From Alcaligenaceae bacterium (GTDB taxonomy: Bacteria; Pseudomonadota; Gammaproteobacteria; Burkholderiales; Burkholderiaceae_B): 64,000 bases of DNA. Under the pieces are notes generated by a model, which did not search any database, was not told where the DNA came from, and saw nothing but the letters and a program-made list of their open reading frames with translations. A program made the translations under genes and the position numbers. The stretch spans positions 1-64,000 of the forward strand of contig JACCEN010000013.1 of the NCBI GenBank assembly GCA_013416435.1, written 5' to 3'. Of the stretch, positions 10,799 through 24,019 are shown one piece after another (the first letter of the stretch is position 1; each line of letters starts with the position of its first letter).

Positions 10799-11749
10799 CT
10801 AATCCTGCTCGAGTAAAAACCGCCGGACAGGCGCGATTTCCGCGTCATCTCGAAATGTCGGGGCATGGCCCACTCGCGGCACGATATGCTGCACAGCCTG
10901 GGAATGACGCCGCAACATTTCCTGCAGAGTCTCCGGCGTGAGCAGGTCGGACTGCTCGCCGCGCACGATCAGCAACGGCCCCGGCAGGCTTTCATAGGCG
11001 GACCACAACAAGGCTTCCGAAGCCTTGAGTTCGGCCTCGGACTGCCTGGCGAAGGGTTCGGCGATACGCAAGTCGTAATGCTTGGTCCAGCGCCCGTCCT
11101 TTTCTTGCATCACGCTGCGCGTCATGTCCTCCCATGCCGCCTGGTCGTGCTCGCCGAAGCCGTAGGAAACACTGCGCACGTAGTCGACGGCTTCCTGGAA
11201 GGACGCGAACTCGCCCGGCCGGCCCACATATTCGCCGATGCGGGCAAGGCCCTGGTAATTCAAGGTCGGGCCGATATCATTCAGTACGACCTTGCCCAGC
11301 TTCAGGTTCATCTCTGGCGGCAGCCCCGCGCCGTCCCGGCTGGGACGCATGGCGACGGAAAAGGCCAGCGTTCCCGCCAAGCCCATGCCGATCAAGCCCC
11401 CCATGGAGGTCCCCACCCAGTCCAGCCGAGCCGGGCGCAAGCGGGCGATCAAGGTCAGCATGTCGACCACGTACTGCGGGATGACGTAATGCGCGCTGTC
11501 GATCAGCCAGTCGGACATGCCTCGCCCCACCACATCGGGGCAGACCACCCTGTAATGCGCAGCCAGTTCGCGGGCCAGCCGGTCGAAATCCCGACCGGTG
11601 CGCGTCAGGCCGTGCACGCACAGCAAGACCTTGTCGTTATCGGGATCGCCCCATTCACGGTAAGCCATCCGGTGCGTGCCGGCAGGGCTCGCGCAGGTCA
11701 CATAGTCCAGCCTGGGTTCCCGGCCGGGCTCTGCATTATTGTCAGTCAT
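10799..11749 (-). CDS. Alpha/beta-hydrolase fold protein
   Basis: About 316 residues with the nucleophile elbow GTSMGGLIG, the oxyanion motif CVHGLTRTGRDFD and the catalytic His in VGHAPTF. DVVGRGMSDWL is typical of serine esterases and C-C hydrolases. The start is set at MTDNNAEPG (ATG at 11749) because upstream in-frame codons have no family character. The substrate is unknown. First gene of the probable hydrolase-PHP-greB operon; it follows the bkd operon after 66 bp on the same strand. Confidence 0.85.
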   Translation of the reverse strand: MTDNNAEPGREPRLDYVTCASPAGTHRMAYREWGDPDNDKVLLCVHGLTRTGRDFDRLARELAAHYRVVCPDVVGRGMSDWLIDSAHYVIPQYVVDMLTLIARLRPARLDWVGTSMGGLIGMGLAGTLAFSVAMRPSRDGAGLPPEMNLKLGKVVLNDIGPTLNYQGLARIGEYVGRPGEFASFQEAVDYVRSVSYGFGEHDQAAWEDMTRSVMQEKDGRWTKHYDLRIAEPFARQSEAELKASEALLWSAYESLPGPLLIVRGEQSDLLTPETLQEMLRRHSQAVQHIVPRVGHAPTFRDDAEIAPVRRFLLEQD

Positions 11750-11815
11750 CAGGCACTCGCTCGCGATTTGCAACAAGAAAACCAATGGATTGTACCGCCG
11801 GCGCGCGGCGGGACA

Positions 11816-13213
<1,398 letters not shown>

Positions 13214-13218
13214 ATTTC

Positions 13219-14601
13219 CTACTCCACGAACAGCAATGCCGGACATTCCATATAAGCCCGCAAATTCTGGATGAACTCCGCGGCGTGCATGCCGTCCACC
13301 ACCCTGTGATCGAACGAGGAAGACAGGTTCATGGTCTTGCGTATCGCGATGGCGCCCTGGATGACCACCGGCTTTTCAATAATGCGATTGACGCCCACGA
13401 TGGCGACTTCCGGGTAATTGATGACCGGCGTGGAGACGATGCCGCCCAAAGGCCCCAGGCTGGTCAGCGTGATCGTGGATCCGGTGAGCTCCTCGCGCGT
13501 GGCCGAGCCGTCACGCGCGGCTTGCGCCAGGCGGGCCACTTCGCGCCCCAAGGCCCAGAGATCCAGCGCTTCGGCGTGGCGCAGCACGGGAACCATCAGG
13601 CCGGCGTCAGTCTGCGCGGCAATACCCATATGAACCGGCCCATAACGCGTCACGATGCCGGCTTCGTCATCGTAGCGCGCATTGATCTGGGGAAATTCGC
13701 GCAGGGCGAGCACCATGGCGCGCGCCAGGAAAGGCAGCAGCGTCAATTTGCCTCGCGCCTCGCCCCATTGCGCATTCATGCGGGTGCGCAAGGTTTCGAG
13801 CTCGGTCACGTCCAGCTCTTCGACATAGGTGAAATGCGGTATGTGCCGTTTGGACTCCTGCATTTTCTCTGCAATGCGGCGGCGCAAGCCGATGACGGGC
13901 ACTTCTTTTTCGTCGTCGCGCCGCTCGTAGGCGGCGGCGCGCGGCGCGGTTGCCGATGGCGAGGGTTCGCGAGACAGGCAGGCATCCAGGTCGGCATGGC
14001 TGATGCGGCCCGCCGGCCCGGATCCACGCACGGCTTGCAGGTCTATGCCCAGCTCCCAAGCACGCCGACGCACTGCCGGAGAGGCCAGCGGACGGCCGCC
14101 GTCGGGACGCGCCGCCACTGCGGCACCTGGCACCGGTGGAACGATGGACAGCCGCGCAGCCGAGGAGGAAGCAGCCTTTTGTTCCGCTGCGCCCGCGTCC
14201 GCGCCGGCGGAAACGTAAGCTTCGTGCTGCGTTGCGTGCTGCTGCCGGGTTTCCTGTGGCTTGGTGTCCGTTGGAACGACTGCTGTCGGCGGAGCCGACG
14301 ATGGCGCAGCATTCGCGCCCTTTGGCTTTTCCGCCGCGGGCGTTTCTACGGCGTTCCCGCCCTCGACCTCCAGCCGGATCAGCTCGGATCCCACCGCCAT
14401 GACCTCGCCGACTTTTCCACCCAGCGCCAGCACCTTGCCGTTTACCGGAGACGGCACCTGCACGGTGGCTTTGTCGGTCATCACGTCGGCCAGGATCTGG
14501 TCCTCGCTGACCGCGTCGCCGGCCTTGACGTGCCATTCAACCAGCTCGACTTCGGCAATGCCTTCGCCGATGTCGGGCATTTTTATGATGTGCAGACCCA
14601 T
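13219..14601 (-). CDS. bkdB: Branched-chain 2-oxoacid dehydrogenase E2 (lipoamide acyltransferase)
   Basis: Transfers the acyl group from E1 to CoA and forms the complex core. 460 residues from ATG at 14601 ([14 protein letters not shown]). A single lipoyl domain has Lys44 in [10 protein letters not shown]. An Ala/Pro/Thr-rich linker at about 85-145 is followed by a peripheral-subunit-binding domain ([15 protein letters not shown], about 150-190) and the catalytic domain with His432 in [17 protein letters not shown]. It starts 2 bp after the E1beta stop, so translation is probably coupled. Confidence 0.95.
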   Translation of the reverse strand: MGLHIIKMPDIGEGIAEVELVEWHVKAGDAVSEDQILADVMTDKATVQVPSPVNGKVLALGGKVGEVMAVGSELIRLEVEGGNAVETPAAEKPKGANAAPSSAPPTAVVPTDTKPQETRQQHATQHEAYVSAGADAGAAEQKAASSSAARLSIVPPVPGAAVAARPDGGRPLASPAVRRRAWELGIDLQAVRGSGPAGRISHADLDACLSREPSPSATAPRAAAYERRDDEKEVPVIGLRRRIAEKMQESKRHIPHFTYVEELDVTELETLRTRMNAQWGEARGKLTLLPFLARAMVLALREFPQINARYDDEAGIVTRYGPVHMGIAAQTDAGLMVPVLRHAEALDLWALGREVARLAQAARDGSATREELTGSTITLTSLGPLGGIVSTPVINYPEVAIVGVNRIIEKPVVIQGAIAIRKTMNLSSSFDHRVVDGMHAAEFIQNLRAYMECPALLFVE

Positions 14602-14603
14602 GC

Positions 14604-15695
14604 TCAGCCCTCCTTGCGCAAGGGAAGATCCACGCCCTGGAAGACGGGCGAAGAGGTCTCGTCCATGACTTTCCGGAAGGCGCGCGCAACCCGGCTGGGG
14701 CTGGGAAAATACGCCCACTCGTGCGCATGCGGATAAGGCGTGTCCCACCCGGCGATACGCTCGATGGGTGCTTCCAGGTGATAGAAGCAATGCTCCTGGA
14801 CCAGGGCCGTGAGCTCGCCGCCGAACCCGCCTGTCTGGGTCGCCTCGTGCAAAATGACGCAGCGCCCGGTTTTCTTGACCGAAGCCAGGATGGTGTCGAT
14901 GTCCAGAGGCCAAAGGCTGCGCAGATCGATGATTTCGGCGTCGACGCCCGACTCCCTGGCGGCGACCTCGGAGACGAACACCATGGTGCCGTAGGTAAGC
15001 ACGGTCAGGTCGGACCCTGGCCGGAATATCGACGCCGATTCAAGCGGAACGGTGTAATAGCCCGAAGGGACCTTGCCCAGCGGATGCTTGGACCACGGCA
15101 CCACCGGCTGGTCGTGATGGCCGTCGAAGGGGCCGTTGTACAGTCGCTTGGGCTCCAGGAAAATGACCGGATCGTCGTTTTCTATGGAGGCGATGAGCAG
15201 CCCTTTGGCGTCATACGGGTTGGACGGCATGACCGTGCGCAAGCCGCTGACGTGGGTGAACATGGCTTCGGGGCTCTGGCTGTGCGTTTGGCCGCCATAG
15301 ATGCCACCGCCGCAAGGCATGCGTATGGTCATCGGTGCGGTGAATTCGCCCGCCGTGCGATAGCGCAGCCGGGCCGCCTCGGAAACGATCTGGTCGGTGG
15401 CAGGATAGAAATAGTCGGCGAACTGGATTTCGACGACCGGCCGGAGGCCGTAAGCGCACATGCCTACCGCCGCGCCCACGATGCCGCCTTCGGAAATCGG
15501 CGCATCGAACACACGGTGCTTGCCGTGCTTGGCCTGCAAGCCTTCGGTGCAGCGAAACACGCCGCCGAAGTAGCCGACGTCCTGCCCGAATATCACCACG
15601 TTGTCGTCGCGCCCCAGCATGACGTCCATGGCCGAACGCAGGGCCTGGATCATGGTCATGGGCGTCATGGCGCCCTGTTCTGTTCGATGAGCCAT
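14604..15695 (-). CDS. bkdA2: Branched-chain 2-oxoacid dehydrogenase E1 beta subunit
   Basis: Pairs with E1alpha to decarboxylate 2-oxoacids derived from Val, Leu and Ile. About 363 residues from ATG at 15695 (MAHRTEQGAMTPMTMIQAL), which lies 2 bp after the E1alpha stop. Family features are FGQDVGYFGGVFR, PISEGGIVGAAVGM, VEIQFADYFYPATDQI and the C-terminal transketolase domain with DLRSLWPLDIDTI and HEATQTGGFG. Isoleucine/valine-type specificity is inferred from the E1alpha and E1beta sequence type. Confidence 0.93.
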   Translation of the reverse strand: MAHRTEQGAMTPMTMIQALRSAMDVMLGRDDNVVIFGQDVGYFGGVFRCTEGLQAKHGKHRVFDAPISEGGIVGAAVGMCAYGLRPVVEIQFADYFYPATDQIVSEAARLRYRTAGEFTAPMTIRMPCGGGIYGGQTHSQSPEAMFTHVSGLRTVMPSNPYDAKGLLIASIENDDPVIFLEPKRLYNGPFDGHHDQPVVPWSKHPLGKVPSGYYTVPLESASIFRPGSDLTVLTYGTMVFVSEVAARESGVDAEIIDLRSLWPLDIDTILASVKKTGRCVILHEATQTGGFGGELTALVQEHCFYHLEAPIERIAGWDTPYPHAHEWAYFPSPSRVARAFRKVMDETSSPVFQGVDLPLRKEG

Positions 15696-15697
15696 GA

Positions 15698-17008
<1,311 letters not shown>

Positions 17009-17061
17009 CTATCATCGCCGATTCCAGGCGCCGACGCAAGCAAGCCCCTTGCCCGATCGCA

Positions 17062-19548
17062 TCAATAAGCCTGCCAGTACCGACGCGCCATCTGCCGTAA
17101 CCCATGCACTTCCAAGCCGTCCGCGCGGGATACCACCTTGACCGCTCCGTGGCGGTCGCTGCGCCAGAACCGCGCTCCGTTTTGCTCCCAGCGCGCTTCA
17201 ACGGCAGGATGCGGATGGCCATAGCGGTTCCACGGCCCCATCTGCGCGATCGCATGCGCCGCGCCCACATGCTCGACGAAGGAGGCGGATGACGACGTCC
17301 TGGAACCGTGATGCGCCGCCAGCACCACATCGATCGGCCCCAGCTCCCGTGCCACCAGCTCGGCCTCCGGTCCCGCGCCGATATCCGCCGGCAGCAAGGC
17401 CGAGTGATACCAGCCGCGTATGCGCAATACGCAAGACTGGTCATTGCGCTCTTTACTGCTGATTTCGGCGGGCGCATCCTCCCAGGATGCAAGCGGCCAC
17501 AGGAATTCGAAGGAAACGCCGTCTATCTGCCAAGCCAGCCCATACCGGCATGGCGATACCGCCAGAGGCAGCGGCGGCATGTCGTCGGGCCGGCCCAGCA
17601 GGCGCGATTCCCGGCGCAGATAGGCCTGAAGATCGAACGAGCTGAAAGACTGCTCAACCGGCACACCTTCCAGCACGCTGCGCACACCGCCTGCATGGTC
17701 GATGTCCGCATGCGAGACGATCAGCGCATCCAAACGACCAATGCCGTGAGCGCGCAGAAAAGGACGGACGATGCGATCACCGGCATCCGACACCGGACTG
17801 CTGCGCAAGCCCGCATCGAACAGCAAGGCATGGCGAGCAGTCTGGATGACGATGGCCCCGCCCTGCCCCACATCCAATGCATGCAAGGTCCAGCCGCCTT
17901 CCGGCGGCTTGGGCGATCGCCACGCCAGCGCTGGAACAATCAACAGCCAGGCCAGGCGACGCCCCGGCAAGCCATAAGGCATGGCCGCCAAGGCAATGCC
18001 CACCAGCGCCAGAACCGTAAGCGCCAAGGGTGCCGCAGCCACTGTGAAGCTGGCCGCCTGCCACCCTGCCAGCCATACGGTGGGTGCCATCATCGCGTCC
18101 AGAGTGGCGTGGCCGGCCCACGCCAGCACTTGCGCGACCGGACTCAGGACCGGAATCAAGGCCGTAGCGGCCAGCAGCAAGGAAAGCGGCGTCACCACCA
18201 GGCTGATCAACGGAATGGCGTATGCATTGGCCAGCGGCGAAGCGAGCGAGACCTCGTGGAAGATCAGCGCCAGCACCGGCATGAGCGCCACCGTGATGGC
18301 AAGCTGCAAATGCGCTGCCTGCATCAAAAAGCGCTTCGCGCTTTCGAGGCGAGTCGGCTGCCCGCCGCCCACCGGCTGCCCAAACCAGCCCGAACTGGCA
18401 AGCAGCACGGCGACTGCTCCGAACGACAGCCAGAAGCCGCTGGCCAGCAAAGACCATGGGTCAAGCAGCACCACCACGAACGCAACCACGATCAACAGAC
18501 GCGAAGCGCTGAGAGGCATGCGCAGGACATAGGCCATCGCCAGCACGGCAAGCATGAAGAAGGTGCGCCGCGCCGGAACGCCCCAGCCCGCCAGCAAACA
18601 GTACAGCCACGCAATGAGCAGCGCGCCGAGCGCGGCCGCAACCTGCGCGGGCATGCGCTCCGCCAGATAGCGGCCGCGCCAGCGCATGCGCCGCCATATC
18701 CAGAAAACCAGCATCCCGCCCATCGCAGCGATCATCGTGATGTGCGAGCCGCTAATGGAAACCAAGTGCGTTATGCCCGTGCGGTTGAAGACCTGCCAGT
18801 CGCCTGGCTCCACACTGGCCTGGTCCCCGATCGATAGCGCAAGCAACACAGCGCCGTAGCGCTTGCCCTCCAGATATGGCTGCATGGCGGCCCGCACATG
18901 ATGGCGCGCCCGATTGGCGATGATTTCCAGGCTGGCCCAGGCCTGCGTGTCGAGATGGCGCGGCTGCCCCCTGACCGAACCCGTGGCCCGTATGCCTTGA
19001 GCGAACAGATAGGATTCGTAGTCGAAAGCATGCGGATTGCGACGCCCCACGGGGGTCTTGAGCGTCAGCGCCATGCGCCACACCTGGCCGGGCACCAGGT
19101 CGGGGAACTCAGCGGGCGCCCGATCGGCCCGGCCATACGGCCCCGCCCAGCTCGGTGCCTGCCAGGACACCAGGATGCGGCTGGGCACGCCCTCCGGCAT
19201 GGAAGAAATCACGTCCGCCTCGAACTGGCGGCCATCCGGCGACAGTCGCGGCAAGCCCGCGATGCGCAGTTCGACACGCGTGACCTTGTTTTCATTGTCG
19301 GGGGCGAGTGCGTCGTTCAAGCGGTGTTCGACACGCGCTACCGTCGTTGCGAAGCCCAGAAGACCGGCCCAGAGCGGAAACAGTATGCACATTTGCAATG
19401 GGGCGGGAAGAAACAGCCACGCGAATACCGAAACCAGCACGGCGCCGATGAGCACCACCGCCCATAGCCCCGTTGCCGGCATGGCCGGCAGCACATGGAC
19501 TGCCCCGCTGGAAGCCACGAATGCGAGCAAGGATATGCGACCCGTCAT
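17062..19548 (-). CDS. comEC: DNA internalisation protein ComEC/Rec2
   Basis: Inner-membrane channel for single-stranded DNA uptake in natural transformation. 828 residues from ATG at 19548 (MTGRISLLAFVASSG), where the hydrophobic N-terminus begins. Longer in-frame starts would overlap the divergent kinase gene. The order is two membrane segments, a soluble DUF4131/OB domain (about 90-220), the Competence membrane domain with HLVSISGSHITM, and a C-terminal metallo-beta-lactamase-like domain (LDVGQGGAIVIQ, SHADIDHAGG, AAHHGSRTSSS). All domains look intact. No other competence gene is in the window. Confidence 0.93.
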   Translation of the reverse strand: MTGRISLLAFVASSGAVHVLPAMPATGLWAVVLIGAVLVSVFAWLFLPAPLQMCILFPLWAGLLGFATTVARVEHRLNDALAPDNENKVTRVELRIAGLPRLSPDGRQFEADVISSMPEGVPSRILVSWQAPSWAGPYGRADRAPAEFPDLVPGQVWRMALTLKTPVGRRNPHAFDYESYLFAQGIRATGSVRGQPRHLDTQAWASLEIIANRARHHVRAAMQPYLEGKRYGAVLLALSIGDQASVEPGDWQVFNRTGITHLVSISGSHITMIAAMGGMLVFWIWRRMRWRGRYLAERMPAQVAAALGALLIAWLYCLLAGWGVPARRTFFMLAVLAMAYVLRMPLSASRLLIVVAFVVVLLDPWSLLASGFWLSFGAVAVLLASSGWFGQPVGGGQPTRLESAKRFLMQAAHLQLAITVALMPVLALIFHEVSLASPLANAYAIPLISLVVTPLSLLLAATALIPVLSPVAQVLAWAGHATLDAMMAPTVWLAGWQAASFTVAAAPLALTVLALVGIALAAMPYGLPGRRLAWLLIVPALAWRSPKPPEGGWTLHALDVGQGGAIVIQTARHALLFDAGLRSSPVSDAGDRIVRPFLRAHGIGRLDALIVSHADIDHAGGVRSVLEGVPVEQSFSSFDLQAYLRRESRLLGRPDDMPPLPLAVSPCRYGLAWQIDGVSFEFLWPLASWEDAPAEISSKERNDQSCVLRIRGWYHSALLPADIGAGPEAELVARELGPIDVVLAAHHGSRTSSSASFVEHVGAAHAIAQMGPWNRYGHPHPAVEARWEQNGARFWRSDRHGAVKVVSRADGLEVHGLRQMARRYWQAY

Positions 19549-19752
19549 GCCGATACGCCTCAAATTTTGAAGCGTAGTCGGCGCAAGGGTTCGCCGGGCG
19601 GCAAGCGAGCCTGAAACGACACTGTGAAATATACGCAGCCGAGCGCTTGGCGCTAGCGCTTGAAGAGGCTGGGTGGGCAAATGATAGAATGCCTGGTCTC
19701 CAGGCCCCGCAGCACCGCTGGTCTCCAACCTAAAGAAAACAATAGGATGCAC

Positions 19753-22700
19753 ATGACATCTAGTGACTCTGCGCCCGTCTCGACTGCGCCTGCGCGCTCC
19801 AAGGCTGTTCGGCCCCTCTTCGGGCTTGCGATCGTGATCCTTTTTTTCATCGTCAGCTGCACGATCTCTTACTTGAACATCACGGCGCTGCGCGAAGACT
19901 CACGAAAAATCCAGGATACGCACTCGGCGATTCTCGCTCTCGAGTTGGTGTTCTCGACCCTGCTCAACGCTGAAACCGGGCAACGGGGGTATTTGTTGAC
20001 TGGCCTGCAGCAGTATCTGGTGCCCTATAACTCCGCGCTGGCAGAGATCGGCATGCGCCTGGATAACCTGGAGTCACTTATCGGCAATGCCGAGAATCAG
20101 CAGGCCAATGTCGTCCTGCTGCGCCGGCATGCCGAGGCCAAGCTCGAGGCGCTGAAAGAGAACCTGGAAAAATATCGCCCGGGAGACCCTGAGTGGACGC
20201 TCGACGTGGCCGTCAGCCAACACGGCAAGGTCCACATGGACGCCGTCCGCACACAGCTTGGTTTGCTGGGGCAAGAGCAAGTCCGGCTACGCCAGTTTTG
20301 GCTGAATGAAATGGCCGATGCCTCACAAACGGCATGGATCAGCACCTTGCTCACCGGCCTGATCGGGGTGTTACTGACGATCATGGTCGGCGTGCTGATT
20401 CATCGGGAAGCGGCGGCGCGCGGTCGGCAGCAATGGTTGGAATCGGGGCAGGCCCGCTTGGCGTCCGTGATGCTCGGAGACCAAGCCAGCCACGAGCTAG
20501 GCCAAAATGTATTGGACTATCTGGTAAAGCTGTTGGGCGCCCAGGGCGGGGTTCTGTTCATGGAGGACGACGGCCAATTTCGTCGCATCGCAACCGACGG
20601 CGTTCCCGCGGACGCGAAGGTGGTGGACCGCTTCACGCTGAATGAAGGCCTGCTGGGCAGGGTCGCATCAAGCCGCGAACCGGCAATAATCACCGACGTA
20701 CCCATCGAGTATCTGACTATTGGGTCTGCAATGGGGCAGGACAAGCCCCGCCATCTGGTCATTTCGCCCGCGGTCACCGACGGCGCCGTGCATGGCGTGG
20801 TGGAACTGGGGTTCTTTCAACCGGTGGGCGAAGACGTATTGCCCTTCCTGCAAGAGGCGTCGGCGTCGATCGGCGTCGCCTTGCGCTCCGCTCGGCTGCG
20901 TGCTGCGCTGCAAAATCTATTGGAAGAAACCCAGCGGCAGTCGGAAGAACTTCAAGCGCAAAGTGAAGAACTGCGCGTGTCCAACGAAGAACTCGAGGAG
21001 CGCGGACGGGCGCTTCAGGAGTCTCAGAGCCGTCTTGAACAACAACAGGTCGAGCTGGAGCAAACCAATTCACAGCTGGAGCAGCAGGCGCAGCAGCTGG
21101 CCGCTCAGCAAGAAGTTCTCGAACGTTCCAATGCTGCGGTCGCATTGAAGGCGCGAGAGCTCGAACGGGCAAGCCGCTACAAATCGGACTTCCTTGCCAA
21201 CATGTCGCATGAACTCAGAACGCCGCTCAATTCATTGCTGATCCTGTCCAAGTTGCTGGGTGACAATCCCGGCGGCAACCTCACCGATGAACAGGTCAAA
21301 TACGCCCACACCATTCGATCGTCGGGCGAAGATTTGCTTACCTTGATAAACGATATCCTGGACCTGTCCAAGATCGAGGCGGGGCACGTCCAGATGCGTC
21401 CCGGAGGCGTTACGCTTGAAGCCTTAAGCGCCGGCATGCGGCAGGTCTTCCAGCCCATCGCCGATGAGCGCGGCCTGCGCTTCAATATCCGCGGCATGGG
21501 CCGCTGCCCTCCGACGATCATCACTGACGGCCAACGTCTCGAACAGATCCTGAAAAACCTGCTGTCCAACGCGTTCAAGTTCACTGAAGCCGGTAGCGTC
21601 GAGCTGTCCATGACTTGCGACGGCGACGACCGCATCAGCTTTGCAGTAACCGACTCTGGCATCGGCATTGCCGAAGATAAGTTGCGCGAAATCTTCGATG
21701 CGTTCCAGCAAGCAGACAGCACGATCGACCGCAAATACGGTGGCACGGGGCTGGGGCTTTCTATCTCGCGCGAACTGGCGCGTCTGCTGGGTGGAAGCAT
21801 CACGGTCTCCAGCACGGTGGGCGAAGGCAGCCGTTTTACCTTGTCTATTCCTCTGACCTACGATCCGGCCCTGATCGCGCCTCGGCCCAAGACGGCATCC
21901 CAAAGCATCGAAGGGCCGACGGCCATCCCACGCCCTACCGTCCAGAAAACACAAGCGCCGGTTCGCAGAATCACGGACGACCGCGACAGCCTGGATAACA
22001 CCGCGCGGGTACTGCTCGTCATCGAAGATGACACTGCCTTTGCCAGCATCGTCCGGGACCTGGCGCGGGAGATGGATTTCCGGTGCCTGGTCGCGGCCTC
22101 CGCAAAGGAAGCCCTCGATCTGGCGTCCCAACATCAGCCGCACGCCATCGTGCTTGATGTCGGTCTGCCCGACCAATCCGGCCTCGCCCTGCTCGACCAG
22201 CTAAAAGGGAATATAAAAACGCGACACATCCCCGTACATGTCGTGTCCGCGCACGACCATGCCCATACCGCGCTGTCGCTGGGCGCTATTGGGTATCTCG
22301 TCAAACCGGTCAGGCGCGAAGACCTCGCCCGAGTGCTCGATACGCTTGCCGCGAAGTCCGACTCTGCCGTGCGGCGCGTGCTCATCGTCGAAGACGATCC
22401 GGTTCAACGTGAAGCCGTGGCAAAGCTGCTGGCATCCGGAGACGTCGAGACCGTGGGCGTCGGCACCGCCGCAGAATGCCTGGAGCGCCTGTCAAACGAA
22501 ACATTCGACTGCATGGTGCTCGACCTCACCTTGCCGGACACGTCCGGCTTTACGCTGCTGGAAACCTTGAGCCAGGACGACAACCCGCTGTTCCCACCCG
22601 TCATCGTCTACACGGGACATGAATTGTCGGCCGACGACGAGCAACGCCTGCGCCGCTATTCGGACTCCATCATCATCAAGGGCGCCCGCTCGCCGGAGCG

Positions 22701-23190
22701 TTTGCTGGACGAGGTCTCGCTGTTTCTGCACCAGGTGGTAACCGATCTGCCCCCCGAGCACCAAAGAATGATTCAGAAGGCGCGCAACCGCGATACCCTG
22801 CTTGAAGGGCGCCGTATTTTGGTGGTCGAAGACGACGTGCGCAACGTCTATGCGCTCACCAACGTCCTGGAGCCGCGCGGCGCGAGCATCGAGGTGGCGC
22901 GCAACGGCCGAGAGGCCATCGAGGCTCTCGACAAGTCGGCAAGCCCGGCCGGAAAGCCAATCGACCTCGTACTCATGGACGTGATGATGCCCGTCATGGA
23001 CGGCCTGACGGCAACGCGCGAAATCCGCAAGGACGAACGCTGGAAGAAGCTTCCGATCATCGCATTGACCGCCAAGGCCATGTCCGACGATCAACAGCGC
23101 TGCATCGATGCCGGTGCAAACGACTACATGGCAAAGCCGCTTGACTCGGACAAACTGCTGTCCCTGGTGCGAGTCTGGATGCCGAGATAA
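19753..23190 (+). CDS. Membrane hybrid histidine kinase: CHASE3-GAF-HisKA-HATPase-REC-REC-REC
   Basis: 1145 residues from ATG at 19753, chosen for the AGGA 5 bp upstream; ATG at 19747 is possible. Two membrane segments (about 22-44 and 190-213) bracket a CHASE3-type periplasmic domain with the AETGQRGYLLTG signature. A GAF domain (about 240-385), a long Gln/Glu-rich coiled coil (about 395-475), HisKA with His486 in SHELRTPLNS, and HATPase with DSGIGIAEDK and GGTGLGLSIS follow. Three receiver domains carry acceptor Asp802, Asp924 and Asp1076. There is no Hpt domain. It is the first gene of the kinase-cheR-cheB-kinase operon and divergent from comEC. Confidence 0.93.
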   Translation: MTSSDSAPVSTAPARSKAVRPLFGLAIVILFFIVSCTISYLNITALREDSRKIQDTHSAILALELVFSTLLNAETGQRGYLLTGLQQYLVPYNSALAEIGMRLDNLESLIGNAENQQANVVLLRRHAEAKLEALKENLEKYRPGDPEWTLDVAVSQHGKVHMDAVRTQLGLLGQEQVRLRQFWLNEMADASQTAWISTLLTGLIGVLLTIMVGVLIHREAAARGRQQWLESGQARLASVMLGDQASHELGQNVLDYLVKLLGAQGGVLFMEDDGQFRRIATDGVPADAKVVDRFTLNEGLLGRVASSREPAIITDVPIEYLTIGSAMGQDKPRHLVISPAVTDGAVHGVVELGFFQPVGEDVLPFLQEASASIGVALRSARLRAALQNLLEETQRQSEELQAQSEELRVSNEELEERGRALQESQSRLEQQQVELEQTNSQLEQQAQQLAAQQEVLERSNAAVALKARELERASRYKSDFLANMSHELRTPLNSLLILSKLLGDNPGGNLTDEQVKYAHTIRSSGEDLLTLINDILDLSKIEAGHVQMRPGGVTLEALSAGMRQVFQPIADERGLRFNIRGMGRCPPTIITDGQRLEQILKNLLSNAFKFTEAGSVELSMTCDGDDRISFAVTDSGIGIAEDKLREIFDAFQQADSTIDRKYGGTGLGLSISRELARLLGGSITVSSTVGEGSRFTLSIPLTYDPALIAPRPKTASQSIEGPTAIPRPTVQKTQAPVRRITDDRDSLDNTARVLLVIEDDTAFASIVRDLAREMDFRCLVAASAKEALDLASQHQPHAIVLDVGLPDQSGLALLDQLKGNIKTRHIPVHVVSAHDHAHTALSLGAIGYLVKPVRREDLARVLDTLAAKSDSAVRRVLIVEDDPVQREAVAKLLASGDVETVGVGTAAECLERLSNETFDCMVLDLTLPDTSGFTLLETLSQDDNPLFPPVIVYTGHELSADDEQRLRRYSDSIIIKGARSPERLLDEVSLFLHQVVTDLPPEHQRMIQKARNRDTLLEGRRILVVEDDVRNVYALTNVLEPRGASIEVARNGREAIEALDKSASPAGKPIDLVLMDVMMPVMDGLTATREIRKDERWKKLPIIALTAKAMSDDQQRCIDAGANDYMAKPLDSDKLLSLVRVWMPR

Positions 23191-23194
23191 GCCC

Positions 23195-24019
23195 ATGCCA
23201 GACATCATCGAGGACATCGAGATTCGCTTGCTACTCGAAGCGCTCCATCAGCGGTATCACTATGATTTTCGCAGCTACGCGCGCGCTTCGGTCAAGCGAC
23301 GCCTGCGACAGGCACGCGAACAATTGGGCTTCGAGAATTTCTCTTCGATGCAGGAAAGCTTGTTGCACGACGCAAGCATGCTGTCGCGCTTGCTTCCCTA
23401 CCTGACCATTCAGGTCAGCGAGATGTTCCGCGACCCCTCTTATTTCCGCGCGATCCGTGAAAAGGTGGTGCCGCTGTTGCGGACTTATCCGTCTCTGAAG
23501 TTATGGATTGCCGGATGCGGCGCAGGCGAAGAACTTTACTCTTTTGTCATTCTATTTCGAGAAGAAGGGCTCGAAGACCGCACATTGTTCTACGCCACCG
23601 ATATCAGCTCGGAGGCTCTGGACCGCGCCGCCAGCGGCATTTATTCCTTGGACCGGATCAAATCCTTCACGGAGAATCACCGGATGTCCGGCGGAAAATC
23701 GTCGTTGTCGGACTTTTACAGCACAGCCTACGGCAACGCGATTTTCGATAAGAGTCTGCGCAAACGCGTGGTGTTTTCGGATCACAGCCTGGTCACCGAC
23801 GCCGTATTCGGCGAAATGAACCTTATTTCGTGCCGCAACGTGCTCATATATTTTGATCGTGAACTGCAGGACCGCGCGATCGGTCTGTTTCGCGATGCGC
23901 TGCCCCGCCACGGGTTTCTGGGCCTTGGCGCCAAGGAAAGTCTGCGGTTTTCGCGTCACGCCGAAGCGTTCAGTGAGTTCGTGCGCGAGGAAAAAATCTA
24001 TCAGAGGCGCGAGCCATGA
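23195..24019 (+). CDS. cheR: CheR-type protein-glutamate O-methyltransferase
   Basis: About 274 residues starting 4 bp after the kinase stop. The N-terminal helical domain (RSYARASVKRRLRQAREQLG) and SAM-binding domain (WIAGCGAGEELYSFVILFREEGL, ATDISSEALDRAASGIYSL, NLISCRNVLIYFD) match CheR. The usual GEEPYS is GEELYS. CheR methylates chemoreceptor glutamates, but no receptor, CheA or CheW is encoded nearby, so its target may be another protein such as the neighbouring kinase (inference). Its end overlaps cheB by 4 bp. Confidence 0.9.
   Translation: MPDIIEDIEIRLLLEALHQRYHYDFRSYARASVKRRLRQAREQLGFENFSSMQESLLHDASMLSRLLPYLTIQVSEMFRDPSYFRAIREKVVPLLRTYPSLKLWIAGCGAGEELYSFVILFREEGLEDRTLFYATDISSEALDRAASGIYSLDRIKSFTENHRMSGGKSSLSDFYSTAYGNAIFDKSLRKRVVFSDHSLVTDAVFGEMNLISCRNVLIYFDRELQDRAIGLFRDALPRHGFLGLGAKESLRFSRHAEAFSEFVREEKIYQRREP

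Noticed and set aside
14602-14913. N-terminal extension of the E2 gene
   Set aside because: The upstream codons lie inside E1beta in another frame. The lipoyl domain begins at [14 protein letters not shown], 2 bp after the E1beta stop.
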